64,000 nt of DNA from Cardinium endosymbiont of Culicoides punctatus (GTDB lineage: Bacteria; Bacteroidota; Bacteroidia; Cytophagales; Amoebophilaceae): the NCBI RefSeq assembly GCF_004354815.1, contig NZ_QWJI01000002.1, forward strand, positions 1 through 64,000, read 5' to 3'. Under the pieces are notes generated by a model that saw only the letters and a list, made by a program, of their open reading frames with translations, ran no database searches and had not been told where the DNA came from. Below, one piece after another: positions 39,614-48,481 of this stretch. Position 1 is the first letter of the stretch. Each line of letters starts with the position of its first letter. Both the position numbers and the translations under genes were made by a program.

Positions 39614-40993
39614 ATGGAAACTACCATGTCAATGGATATGTACGCACTCACACCAAAAGAAATTGTAGCCGAACTCGACAAGTATATTATTGGACAAGCA
39701 GAAGCGAAACGGAATGTAGCCGTTGCTTTGCGAAATAGATGGCGTAGGATGCAGGTTTCTAGCGATTTCAAAGAAGATATTATGCCAAATAATATCTTGA
39801 TGATTGGTCCAACAGGGGTGGGAAAAACAGAAATAGCTAGACGCCTAGCCAAAATTGCAAAGGTCCCTTTTGTTAAAGTAGAAGCTTCTAAATTTACAGA
39901 AGTAGGCTATGTAGGACGTGATGTAGAGAGCATGGTAAGAGACTTGGTAGAGCGTGCCATAACTATGGTAAAAGAAGAACAAATGGAAAAACTTCAGGAA
40001 AAAGCAAGTCAACATGTAGAAGAAACCATTTTAGATATACTACTACCGCCTATTAAAGTTAAAGGAGAAATAGAAAAACGCTCGGAACATGAAGAAAACA
40101 AACATGCTACCCGTGAACGTTTTAGAGAGAAATTAAGAAGTGGTGAATTAGATAATCAACAAATAGAAATTCAACTTAGTAAGTCTATGAATCCTAGTAG
40201 CATAAGTTTGAATGCGAGTCCTGCTGTAGAAGAAGGTATTATGATGAACTTTCAGGATATGATAAGCAACTTTTTACCAAAACAAACAAAAAAAAGAAAA
40301 GTTTCCGTTTCAGAGGCGCGTAAACTACTTTTAACGGATGAAATAACAAAACTTATTGACATGCAGGCCGTTAAAGAAGAGGCTTTAATTAGAGCTAGCA
40401 ACTCTGGCATTATTTTTATAGATGAAATTGATAAAATTGCTAGCACAACCCCAGGGAATCATCCAGGGGTTAGTAGAGAAGGCGTTCAACGAGATCTCTT
40501 ACCCATTGTAGAAGGAAGTTCTATTAATACCAAGTATGGAGTCATTCATACAGACCACATTCTATTTATTGGTGCTGGAGCGTTTCATATGGCTAAACCG
40601 TCTGACTTAATTCCAGAACTACAAGGTAGGTTCCCTATTCGAGTAACATTACAAAGTCTCTCTAAAGAGGATTTCTACAAGATTTTAGACGAACCTAAAA
40701 GTGCCTTGCCTATGCAATATCATGCACTACTAGAGGTAGAAGGAGTAACATTGCATTTTGACGAGGAGGCAAAAAAAGAAATTGCTTCTATCGCCTACCT
40801 CCTTAACGAAGAAGAAGAAAATATTGGAGCACGACGACTACAAACTGTAATGAGCTATCTTTTAAACCCTATACTCTTCGATGTGCCTGATACTATTTTA
40901 CCAAATACAACTCTTAAAATTACTCAAGAGATGGTACAAACATCCATGTCTAAGCTAATGCAAAAAAAGGATTTGAATAAGTACATCTTATAA
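39614..40993 (+). CDS. hslU: ATP-dependent protease ATPase subunit HslU
   Basis: A 459-aa protein of normal HslU length. The N-terminal LTPKEIVAELDKYIIGQAEAK is the family signature. Walker A is MIGPTGVGKTEIARRL (about residue 60), followed by the pore region (VEASKFTEVGYVGRDVESMV) with the GYVG motif. Walker B is SGIIFIDEIDKIAS, and the sensor II region EENIGARRLQTVMSYLL is intact. A variable I domain lies between (about residues 115-235). HslU unfolds proteins and feeds them to the HslV peptidase. hslV is not adjacent, unlike the usual hslVU order. The start may be the first, second or third Met; the conserved region begins at MYALTPKE. Confidence 0.96.
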   Translation: METTMSMDMYALTPKEIVAELDKYIIGQAEAKRNVAVALRNRWRRMQVSSDFKEDIMPNNILMIGPTGVGKTEIARRLAKIAKVPFVKVEASKFTEVGYVGRDVESMVRDLVERAITMVKEEQMEKLQEKASQHVEETILDILLPPIKVKGEIEKRSEHEENKHATRERFREKLRSGELDNQQIEIQLSKSMNPSSISLNASPAVEEGIMMNFQDMISNFLPKQTKKRKVSVSEARKLLLTDEITKLIDMQAVKEEALIRASNSGIIFIDEIDKIASTTPGNHPGVSREGVQRDLLPIVEGSSINTKYGVIHTDHILFIGAGAFHMAKPSDLIPELQGRFPIRVTLQSLSKEDFYKILDEPKSALPMQYHALLEVEGVTLHFDEEAKKEIASIAYLLNEEEENIGARRLQTVMSYLLNPILFDVPDTILPNTTLKITQEMVQTSMSKLMQKKDLNKYIL

Positions 40994-41329
40994 CCTATCT
41001 GGCCGCATATATAGCCATGTGTCTGTATTTGCACATACAGGATACAACAATTCATTTTTTACTCCTTCAAGCAAAATATGTGTTTATAAAACAGGTAAAA
41101 GAAATAAAAACATACTAGGCTTGTTACATTTAAAAAACTTTGCTATTGCATTTTACAAATACTTTTGTAACTTATATTAACGGTACAGATAAGGTAAAGA
41201 GTTTTTTCCTGTATTAAGTCTTGATCTTTTCATATATCATATAACAGAAGAAAGTAGCTCATATTTTAAATATTCCCATAGGCAATAAATTTACAATTCT
41301 TTTTCATTTTAAATACATTTAGTTAGATC
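40994..41329. other. Intergenic stretch, nothing recognised
   Basis: 336 AT-rich bases between hslU and a small ORF. No tRNA or clear inverted repeat was seen. Probably hslU 3' region and promoter sequence for the following genes. Confidence 0.4.
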
Positions 41330-41494
41330 ATGAATGGTTATAATTACAAGAAAAAAATGAACAGGCTACGTTCACGTACTATAGTAGACTCTGTAAAACC
41401 AACAGTTATCAATAGTACATTGGGAAAGCATGTTGTACCTGGAAAAGCAAAAGCATATCAGGAACAATCAAGCACTATTCCCAAAAAAATGTAG
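41330..41494 (+). CDS. Small basic hypothetical protein (54 aa)
   Basis: An ORF of 54 codons from ATG at 41330. The product is strongly basic at the N-terminus (MNGYNYKKKMNRLRSRTIVD), then TLGKHVVPGKAKAYQEQ. No signal peptide or transmembrane segment. No family is recognised. The regular codon use and position between hslU and tRNA-Arg make it plausible, but chance cannot be excluded at this length. There is no Shine-Dalgarno sequence. Confidence 0.4.
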   Translation: MNGYNYKKKMNRLRSRTIVDSVKPTVINSTLGKHVVPGKAKAYQEQSSTIPKKM

Positions 41495-41639
41495 GAGTAA
41501 TATATACAAAAAGAGTAGATTTTATGACCCTATTTTAGCAGTACACGCTTCTAGGGAATTTTTCAAGATGGATTAAATGCTATTTTTAAGAAACAAACGG
41601 TTGAAAAAATTTAATAATCACTTATCTTAGCAGTAAAGC

Positions 41640-41711
41640 GGTTTCGTAGTTCAACGGATAGAATAGAAGTTTCCTAAACTTTTGATGCAGGTTCGATTCC
41701 TGCCGAGACCA
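41640..41711 (+). tRNA. tRNA-Arg (CCT)
   Basis: Acceptor GGTTTCG pairs with CGAGACC (one G-U pair), discriminator A. The anticodon loop TTCCTAA carries CCT. T-loop TTCGATT. Confidence 0.92.
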
Positions 41712-41810
41712 CGATTCTAACAAAGCCATAATATATTTCTATATATTCATTTTTTATTGATTATAGAAATTATTAAACATAACCATCTCTAAAAAAGTAA
41801 GCATTATTGC

Positions 41811-41842
41811 GGGCTTTGCGAAAGCCCTATCTGTGTTTTTTT
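41811..41842 (+). terminator. Hairpin with downstream T-run after tRNA-Arg
   Basis: GGGCTTT at 41811-41817 pairs with AAAGCCC at 41821-41827; seven T follow after an 8-base spacer. The spacer weakens the call. It could serve tRNA-Arg or, in the other direction, tig. Confidence 0.4.
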
Positions 41843-41998
41843 ACTTCTATATTTATGAGCCGCAGACTATATGGCAAGGTTATATGTTAAAAACAACATT
41901 CCTAATATTAAAACGTCTTATTTGTAGGATATGCATTATTCTTAGACAAGACCGTTCAGTAGAGCTGAATATATAAAAAATGAGTAATTCGAAAAAAA

Positions 41999-43351
41999 TT
42001 ACCTAGTATCAAACTGCTCAACAGTAACTTCCTTATGCATAACAGAAATATGCTTTTCTATAAAATTTATAGCTCTAGATCTGCTCAAATCCACATGCAA
42101 CTTTCTATAAAACTTTCCATCACCTTGTTTTAAAAAAGAGGTGACTATTTCCTCAAAAGCTGATTCAGAAGGTTGATTATCAAAATCACCTAAACGTTGA
42201 GCGGTTCTAAGGTAAGTTTTTTTAGCTTCATCCAATATATCTGAGTGCGTTACAATTAGATTATTTCTTTTAACTATTTCACTCAATAAAATTTCCCATT
42301 TTAAAGCTAGATAATTGTTTTTATATATTTCATCAATCTGATCGATAGTTGCTTCAGAATTGTGTACAGAGATCCATTTTTTGACAAATGAATCAGGTAG
42401 TTCAAAAGAAACATGCTTAAACAGTTCATCTCTAAGATTATTATAAAAAAGATATCGGGCTTCTGCTCGTTTATCAAACAAAATAATATTACGCACTCTT
42501 TCTCTAAATGGATCTTCAGAATCAACAACTCCTTGTCCTAATACTAGATCAAACAACTGAGGAGTTAAAGGTGCTGATGTAACATGATTTATTTTAGAAA
42601 CTGTAAATAAGCCCAAGGAAGCTGTTTTATGGCATCTAAGGTCTTTATGTTCGTCAACACTTATACCTAAAAAGGCAGGAGAGTGATTTATTAAAGCCTC
42701 CTTTGGAAGCTCTAACGTTTGATCTGCGCGAAGACCGATGAATCTTTCTCTTAAATGCTCAGGAATATGGGCCACAGAAATACGAATATCCAAATCACTT
42801 TCTTTATCAGCATCGTTTCCTATACTAATATCCTTTAAAGTGCCATGCAAAATAGCGTCTTCTGCACTTTCTTCAAGATTTACAGATACTCCATGAACCA
42901 TTTGTAGCACTTCTAAAAACTCGCCTACTGATTTATCCCCAGCACTACCTATCTCAAATTTAGTAACAGATATGTGCAGGCCTAATTCAATAGGAAAATC
43001 ATCTAGTAAACCAATTTCAAAAGCAAAGGTATGTTCCGAGGAATTGGAAATATCCTGTGTTGTTGGGGAAGGAACAAAAATAGGCTCCATTGCAATAGAA
43101 ATGGATTCTTGCGTAATGTAATCTCCTAATATTTTCATTGCTAACTTAGGCAATTCTTCAGCAAGGAGAGCCGGGGCATACATCTTTTTAACAAGATCTA
43201 TGGGTGCAGTCCCTAATCTAAATCCTTTTAGGCGAACATTTTTAGCGTGATGTTTAATCTGTTGGTCAACAACAGATTTATAATCAGGTTCATGCAAAGT
43301 GATAGAAATAACCCCATGTCCAGGATTAATCTTATTAAATTGAATATCCAA
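41999..43351 (-). CDS. tig: Trigger factor
   Basis: A 450-aa protein with trigger factor architecture. The N-terminal ribosome-binding domain contains the signature LKGFRLGTAPIDLVKKMY (G-F-R-x-G-x-x-P) at about residue 42. A PPIase-like region of weak conservation lies in the middle, where FKBP-type residues are hard to see, and a long helical C-terminal chaperone domain follows. It binds nascent chains at the exit tunnel. Without a clear PPIase active site it probably works as a chaperone only, which is inference. It follows tRNA-Leu(TAG) on the same strand. Confidence 0.9.
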   Translation of the reverse strand: MDIQFNKINPGHGVISITLHEPDYKSVVDQQIKHHAKNVRLKGFRLGTAPIDLVKKMYAPALLAEELPKLAMKILGDYITQESISIAMEPIFVPSPTTQDISNSSEHTFAFEIGLLDDFPIELGLHISVTKFEIGSAGDKSVGEFLEVLQMVHGVSVNLEESAEDAILHGTLKDISIGNDADKESDLDIRISVAHIPEHLRERFIGLRADQTLELPKEALINHSPAFLGISVDEHKDLRCHKTASLGLFTVSKINHVTSAPLTPQLFDLVLGQGVVDSEDPFRERVRNIILFDKRAEARYLFYNNLRDELFKHVSFELPDSFVKKWISVHNSEATIDQIDEIYKNNYLALKWEILLSEIVKRNNLIVTHSDILDEAKKTYLRTAQRLGDFDNQPSESAFEEIVTSFLKQGDGKFYRKLHVDLSRSRAINFIEKHISVMHKEVTVEQFDTR

Positions 43352-43425
43352 GGTAAGTCAGATTTAAAATAAAAAACCAAAAAGGAACCTCCGTATTGCA
43401 TGCAATACGAATAAAATATACAAAG

Positions 43426-43507
43426 TACGGATGAAGGGACTCGAACCCCCACACCTTGCGGTACTAGATCCTAAGTCTAGCGCGTCTACCAGTTCCGCCA
43501 CATCCGC
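43426..43507 (-). tRNA. tRNA-Leu (TAG)
   Basis: A class II tRNA with long variable arm. Acceptor GCGGATG pairs with CATCCGT (G-U first pair), discriminator A. The anticodon loop CTTAGGA carries TAG. A palindromic hairpin (around 43392-43409) follows before tig. Confidence 0.95.
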
Positions 43508-43855
43508 AACACACGTTAGTAGAATACTAACTTGTTGTAAATATACAAAAAACAAATCTTATGACAAGAGGCAGAACAGATATGGTGACTAGATTATCTC
43601 GACACCTCTGGTTACATGTATAATCGTCAGGATACATAAGGGATCGAATCGCCAAAGGTTTCCACCAGCTGTGCATAGAGTATCTTAGGTGAGATACGCA
43701 CTTCATACGGTTTTTGTTGTTAAATGCTTGATATCAGGCTAAGACAGCACAGATATCGCTATTGGATAATCCCAAAAAAGTTTGTTGTTTTTATGCAAAT
43801 TTTCAGTATATTTGCATGTTGCCTCTTGCTACAAACAAGATGTAAGACATTGAAT
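43508..43855. other. Intergenic stretch with unidentified structured sequence
   Basis: 348 bases between two tRNAs on opposite strands. The part 43580-43720 is less AT-rich than typical spacer and reads like the end of an intron or insertion element on the minus strand (CCGTATGAAGTGCGTATCTC). No family could be named. Confidence 0.35.
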
Positions 43856-43927
43856 TGTCCGATAGTGTAATGGCAACACGTCTGGTTTTGGTCCAGAAGA
43901 CTCTAGGTTCGAGTCCTAGTCGGACAA
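43856..43927 (+). tRNA. tRNA-Gln (TTG)
   Basis: Acceptor TGTCCGA pairs with TCGGACA, discriminator A. The anticodon stem TCTGG/CCAGA encloses TTTTGGT with anticodon TTG. Confidence 0.95.
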
Positions 43928-44036
43928 CATATGGTTTTATTATTTCTTTATCCGTCTTGTCGTCTAAATTCTCCAAAAACGTCTCAGGGAGATTGCAATG
44001 CAATAACGAGGTCTCTTAGAAAGTATTCAAAATAGG

Positions 44037-44687
44037 CTATGTATGCCCTTCACAACACACACAAAAATGGGGAGGCTTATTTATATCACAATCAATTCTT
44101 TTATAGTGCATTAAGTATTTCTTTCCACTGAAGTGTGCTAGAATATGTCCTTCTATTTGCAGTTGAAATGGCTCAACAAAAATTTTTTGAAAATTACAAC
44201 TCTGCTGATTCATTAAACATTTATACAAAGCTTCTTTGGCACACCAGTAAATGGCCAACTTATCAAGACTGTTGCCCACATGTTCCGATTCTTCTTTGGT
44301 CAATATCTTACTTTGTACAACAGCCAATTGAGGTCTTGTGGTTTCTATGTCAATACCTACTTGAAAGGCCGTAGATAGCGCTACAGATACAAGATAACGG
44401 GTATGGGAAAAGCTAATGTGCAGATTGTCGTTTTTTAAAAACGGGCGCCCGTTCTCATCTTTTACAAGAAGGACAATAGGTAATCCTAATTGCTTAAGCA
44501 ACTCCTGAAGTGCCAGCCTTACGGACAAAGATTGTCTAATTTTTTCATTAGAAGAAATTAGACAATCATTAAAACATGCTGTTAAAAGTGGATTTAGTTG
44601 CGCCTTTAATTCAACAATAGAGAGTTCTACACTCCGTAACAGCACAAAACTAGTTAAAGAGTGAGCATAAAAGCTGTAAATAGACAT
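44037..44687 (-). CDS. 4'-phosphopantetheinyl transferase superfamily protein
   Basis: A 216-aa protein of Sfp-like length. The core motifs are present: LHISFSHTRYLVSVAL, then VGIDIETTRPQL (the metal-binding D-x-E), and AIYWCAKEALYKCL (the W-x-x-K-E-A-x-x-K motif). These enzymes move 4'-phosphopantetheine from CoA to carrier proteins; in this organism the substrate is probably the fatty-acid acyl carrier protein, which is inference. It is followed on the same strand by nothing within 100 bp, and preceded by the small gene 44778-44933. Confidence 0.9.
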   Translation of the reverse strand: MSIYSFYAHSLTSFVLLRSVELSIVELKAQLNPLLTACFNDCLISSNEKIRQSLSVRLALQELLKQLGLPIVLLVKDENGRPFLKNDNLHISFSHTRYLVSVALSTAFQVGIDIETTRPQLAVVQSKILTKEESEHVGNSLDKLAIYWCAKEALYKCLMNQQSCNFQKIFVEPFQLQIEGHILAHFSGKKYLMHYKRIDCDINKPPHFCVCCEGHT

Positions 44688-44777
44688 AAAAAGCAGCGCG
44701 CAGCTATGCTGTACTATAGCAAAGTAGTATATTTACGCACAAAAACATGTCCCTATCTATTGTGCGACACAAATAGC

Positions 44778-44933
44778 CTAGGAAACATTCTTTTTTTCCG
44801 CAAAATCGTTGCGCATACTTTCCACATCTACACGCTTGATAAGGGGCATAAACATAAGACGTTTAATAGCGGCCTTACGTTGCGCTGCCCTTACTCTATT
44901 TTTTCTTGCTTTACGTTGTAACCTAACTGGCAT
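44778..44933 (-). CDS. Small basic conserved-looking protein (51 aa)
   Basis: A 51-codon ORF from ATG at 44933. It is very basic: MPVRLQRKARKNRVRAAQRK, then RLMFMPLIKRVDVESMR. The pattern of a basic N-terminal half followed by P-x-I-K-x-V-D-x-E is reminiscent of small Bacteroidetes proteins and of ribosome-associated peptides, but I cannot name the family. No signal peptide. It is too short for a 60-aa ORF cutoff but has convincing composition. It lies between the PPTase gene and tRNA-Val, on the same strand as both. Confidence 0.6.
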   Translation of the reverse strand: MPVRLQRKARKNRVRAAQRKAAIKRLMFMPLIKRVDVESMRNDFAEKKNVS

Positions 44934-45028
44934 GATAGTCTTAAATTTTAAATTCAAATAAGCGCTTTCATCACTCAGTGACGATATCCCAAACTTATTT
45001 TCCTTTTTGGATAATCTCTCACTACAAG

Positions 45029-45102
45029 TGGGCCCTGCGGGATTCGAACCTGCGACCTTCTGTGTGTAAGACAGATGCTCTAACCAGCTGAGCTAAGAAC
45101 CC
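45029..45102 (-). tRNA. tRNA-Val (TAC)
   Basis: Acceptor GGGTTCT pairs with AGGGCCC (two G-U pairs), discriminator A. The anticodon loop CTTACAC carries TAC. Confidence 0.95.
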
Positions 45103-45274
45103 ATAGTTTGAAAACAAATATAGCTATTTTTTTGTAAAAACAGGTATACTGGACTGAAAAATCAGACAAAAAAAGGAGTAATTTTGTTTCCTAGAGAGGT
45201 ATAATGTAAGCATACCATATGTCTAAAAAAACAAATTAGAAATTTTAGTTCCGAAGAAAAGGCTAAAAAAATAG

Positions 45275-45542
45275 GGTGGTGGTACAAATATATGATACTA
45301 AATTACTCAAACTAGATTTTATATTTTTGTTTTGATAATGAATATTGTATTGATTTTTTTGCATAAATAATTCTATTTTTTGTCTTTGTTAAAGCCATTA
45401 TTTACTATATCTATGTTAGTGAGGTATTCAGAATAGCTTTCTGTAATGTGTTTGCTTAAAAAAAATTAACCACTTCTTATTAAACGATATAAAATACACT
45501 CAAGATCAAATACTTATTCCATCATATATTTGTACCACCACC
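45275..45542. repeat. MITE-like element with 22-bp perfect inverted ends
   Basis: Bases 45275-45296 are the exact reverse complement of 45521-45542 (core GGTGGTGGTACAAATATATG). The interior is AT-rich, no ORF. A second right end of the same family is at 54-75. No target duplication is obvious. It fills half of the gap 45103-45640, which otherwise holds nothing recognised. Confidence 0.75.
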
Positions 45543-45640
45543 AACTTAAGAATGCAAATGCTGAACCAGCTAAAGCCTCATTTAATTTAATTCAAAATCA
45601 GTCTAATGTATATGGTTAGATAGGCAGATAAAACACTTTA

Positions 45641-45961
45641 TTACAACTGTTCTTTTAGATCTATTAGGAATGAACGCAATAGATGTAACCGCTCAACTAC
45701 TTCTGCTGAAGTAATGGCATGTTCAGAAGGATGTTTTTGTATCACTTTACGTGCACCTTCTAAGCTATATCCTTTTTTCTTTACTAAATCGTAAATATAA
45801 CGCAATTGTGTGATATCTTTTTGTTCATATCTTCTAGCTCCCTTACTATTCTTAGTAGGTTGAAGAATGCCTATAAATTGCTTCTCCCAAAAACGTATTA
45901 GAGAAGGAGCTACCCCTAAAAGCTGCGCAACTTCTCGGATGGTAAAATATTTCTTTTCCAT
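45641..45961 (-). CDS. MerR-family transcriptional regulator
   Basis: A 106-aa protein with an N-terminal MerR winged helix: FTIREVAQLLGVAPSLIRFWEKQF (helix-turn-helix), then KNSKGARRYEQKDITQLRYI (the wing with the R-R-Y motif), followed by LVKKKGYSLEGARKVIQ. The C-terminal part is a short helix with no ligand-binding domain. MerR proteins of this short type in Bacteroidetes are often global or envelope regulators, but the target is unknown. It lies 85 bp before the M23 peptidase gene on the same strand. Confidence 0.9.
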   Translation of the reverse strand: MEKKYFTIREVAQLLGVAPSLIRFWEKQFIGILQPTKNSKGARRYEQKDITQLRYIYDLVKKKGYSLEGARKVIQKHPSEHAITSAEVVERLHLLRSFLIDLKEQL

Positions 45962-46046
45962 TTAACCAGTAGAAAGAAATGGTAAGTACTACACACCACT
46001 AACCATTAGACCTAAAATGGATACTCAGCCCAAAATGGATCCCAAC

Positions 46047-47036
46047 CTAATAATTAGAACAAAGTGTTTGTATTTGGTTAGCAGACTGTTTACGAACTGC
46101 ATCATATTCAGCAGGGGTTAATTCACCTACAAAATATTGAATGGGATCTACTCGTTTTCCATTACAATATACTTCATAATGAAGATGAGGAGCTGTCGAA
46201 AATCCTGTATTGCCTACCGTGCCTATCCGCTGTCCCTTGGCTAGTTTCTGGCCCTCCTTAACGATGATCTTATTTAGGTGTGCATACATCGTTTGAAATC
46301 CATTTCCATGTTCAATCATTATATGATTTCCATACCCTTTTTTGCTATTTTTAATCCATTTAACAGAGCCATTTGCAGCAACATAGATGGGCGTATGCAT
46401 GGGAGCAGAAAAATCAACGCCTTCATGTTCTTTATAGACCTTGTGTATGGGATGTAGACGCATGCCAAATGGAGCAGAAATTCTTTTTAAATGTTGCTTG
46501 GAGACAGGAGGAAAAGCAGGTGTAGATCTTAACTTACTAGCAGCCTTATTTGCAAGGCCAAGGATATAGTTATAAGATTTTTTTTGAATAATTAATTTGC
46601 TATTCAGCTGGTCTACTCTAGAAAGTGTCTGAGCAATGAGTGTATCCTTGCCTAAATGGGCATATTTATTTACTCCTCCTATGCCTGCATTACGTTCTAC
46701 AGAAGAAAGCGGATCCGTATTTAATAAAACCCTATAAATGGTATCATCTTGTTCTTGTAAGGATGTTAAAAGCGTTGTACTTTGTTCTATTTTTTTTTGT
46801 ACAACATGGTAGTAGGACCGTAGCTGTTCGTTCTCTGCTAACAATGTCCGTTCTTTAGGGGAAATAAAAAAATTGTTATAGTATCGAACCATGCCACATG
46901 CAGCGGCAAACGAAAAAAATAGAAAAATACAACTACGTAGTATGATGGTTGATACAGAGGCACGAACACGTTCATAGCTACAGGTAACAGGATTATAATA
47001 GTACTTGGCTTTACGCATGAAAATATTACTTGGCAA
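46047..47036 (-). CDS. M23-family metallopeptidase, membrane-anchored
   Basis: A 329-aa protein. One transmembrane helix (about residues 27-46) follows a short basic start, then a coiled-coil segment (about 60-110), then the M23/LytM domain: HEGVDFSAPMHTPIYVAANG (H-x-x-x-D zinc ligands), GNHIMIEHGNGFQTMYAHLN and APHLHYEVYCNGKRVDP (H-x-H). These enzymes cut peptidoglycan cross-links or activate amidases. All zinc ligands are visible, so it should be active. It may control cell separation in a wall-poor symbiont, which is inference. It is upstream of the MerR gene on the same strand. Confidence 0.9.
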   Translation of the reverse strand: MPSNIFMRKAKYYYNPVTCSYERVRASVSTIILRSCIFLFFSFAAACGMVRYYNNFFISPKERTLLAENEQLRSYYHVVQKKIEQSTTLLTSLQEQDDTIYRVLLNTDPLSSVERNAGIGGVNKYAHLGKDTLIAQTLSRVDQLNSKLIIQKKSYNYILGLANKAASKLRSTPAFPPVSKQHLKRISAPFGMRLHPIHKVYKEHEGVDFSAPMHTPIYVAANGSVKWIKNSKKGYGNHIMIEHGNGFQTMYAHLNKIIVKEGQKLAKGQRIGTVGNTGFSTAPHLHYEVYCNGKRVDPIQYFVGELTPAEYDAVRKQSANQIQTLCSNY

Positions 47037-47155
47037 AATAAAACAGACCTTATTTTAGCAAAATATTAAATTTTTGGTTAATAGTCAATATACTATTGAA
47101 TAATTATTACTAATATTGAAAAATAATGAACCAAAAATTATAATCAAAAACGACT

Positions 47156-48442
47156 ATGCGTTACAAAACGATTGATAAACATCTGTTCATAAAAAATAGG
47201 CAAAAACTTCTAACACATATGCGCCCCAATAGCTTGGTGGTATTACATGCAAATGATATTTTACCTAAAAATACAGATAGTACTATGCCATTTGTACAAA
47301 ATAGTGATCTATTTTATTGCTCTGGGATAGACCAGGAAGAGACCATTTTATTGCTTTATCCCGATGCAATAAGGCAGGAATGGAAAGAAATATTATTTAT
47401 AAAAGAGACAGGTGCTATGTTAGCCATTTGGGAAGGAAATAAGTATTCTAAACAAGAGGCAAGGGATATTAGTGGAATTGAAAATGTGTGCTGGACCAGC
47501 CAATTTGAGTCTACTTTTAACGTACTAATGGGTTTAGTTGAATATGTATATCTAAATACCAATGAACATATAAGGGCAGCTTGTACAGTAGAAACTAGAG
47601 ATAGGCGGTTTATCCATTGGTGCAAACAGCGCTATCCACTACACTGCTACGGACGGATTGCACCTATTATGCAACAATTGCGTGGCATAAAAGAGAAGGG
47701 AGAAATAGCACTTATACAAGAAGCATGTAACATTACAGAGGCTGGATTCCGTGCTATTTTGCCCCATATCCGTCCTGGATTAATGGAGTATGAAATAGAA
47801 GGCTTGCTTTCATATGCGTTTCTTAGCAGGGGATCAAGGGGATTTGCCTATGCTCCCATCATTGCTAGTGGTGCTAATAGCTGTATTCTACACTATACCA
47901 ACAATGATCAACCTTGTCAATCGGGCGGGGTGTTGTTATTGGATATAGGTGCAGAATATGCGAACTATTCAGCAGATTTAACTCGGGTAGTGCCTATAGA
48001 TGGAAGATTTACCACCCGACAAAGGGAGGTGTATAATAGCGTGTTGCGCATATTAAAAACGACCCAAGAAATATTGCGTCCAGGTCTATCTTTTGCAGAT
48101 TACCATAAAGAGGTTATTGCTATGGTAGAGCATGAACTATGCACACTCAATCTGATAGACCGTACAGATATTAAAAATCAAACCCAAGAAGTACCGGCTT
48201 ATAAAAGATATTTTATGCATGGCATCTCACACCACTTGGGTCTTAGTACACATGACTTAGGTGACACATATGATATGGTATTACCACAGATGGTTTTCAC
48301 AGTAGAACCAGGGATTTACATCAGAGAAGAAGGCATAGGCATAAGATTAGAAAATAATATTGCCATAACGCACGATGGTATACAAAATTTAATGCAACAT
48401 ATTCCTATCGAAGCAGAGGAAATAGAAGAATTAATGCATTGA
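47156..48442 (+). CDS. pepP: Xaa-Pro aminopeptidase P (M24B)
   Basis: A 428-aa protein of aminopeptidase P size. The N-terminal domain is followed by the pita-bread catalytic fold with the metal ligands: LLDIGAEYANYSADLTRVVP (two Asp), MHGISHHLGLSTHD (His), MVFTVEPGIYI (Glu) and IGIRLENNIAIT (Glu). It releases the N-terminal residue when followed by Pro, a role in peptide use. No Pro-dipeptidase is adjacent. It diverges from the M23 gene. It may help recycle host-derived peptides, which is inference. Confidence 0.93.
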   Translation: MRYKTIDKHLFIKNRQKLLTHMRPNSLVVLHANDILPKNTDSTMPFVQNSDLFYCSGIDQEETILLLYPDAIRQEWKEILFIKETGAMLAIWEGNKYSKQEARDISGIENVCWTSQFESTFNVLMGLVEYVYLNTNEHIRAACTVETRDRRFIHWCKQRYPLHCYGRIAPIMQQLRGIKEKGEIALIQEACNITEAGFRAILPHIRPGLMEYEIEGLLSYAFLSRGSRGFAYAPIIASGANSCILHYTNNDQPCQSGGVLLLDIGAEYANYSADLTRVVPIDGRFTTRQREVYNSVLRILKTTQEILRPGLSFADYHKEVIAMVEHELCTLNLIDRTDIKNQTQEVPAYKRYFMHGISHHLGLSTHDLGDTYDMVLPQMVFTVEPGIYIREEGIGIRLENNIAITHDGIQNLMQHIPIEAEEIEELMH

Positions 48443-48481
48443 TTTATAAATGGCTTTAATACAGATAAAAAATAAAACTAG

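Noticed and set aside
43364-43555. 63-aa minus-strand ORF
   Set aside because: Reads through tRNA-Leu(TAG).
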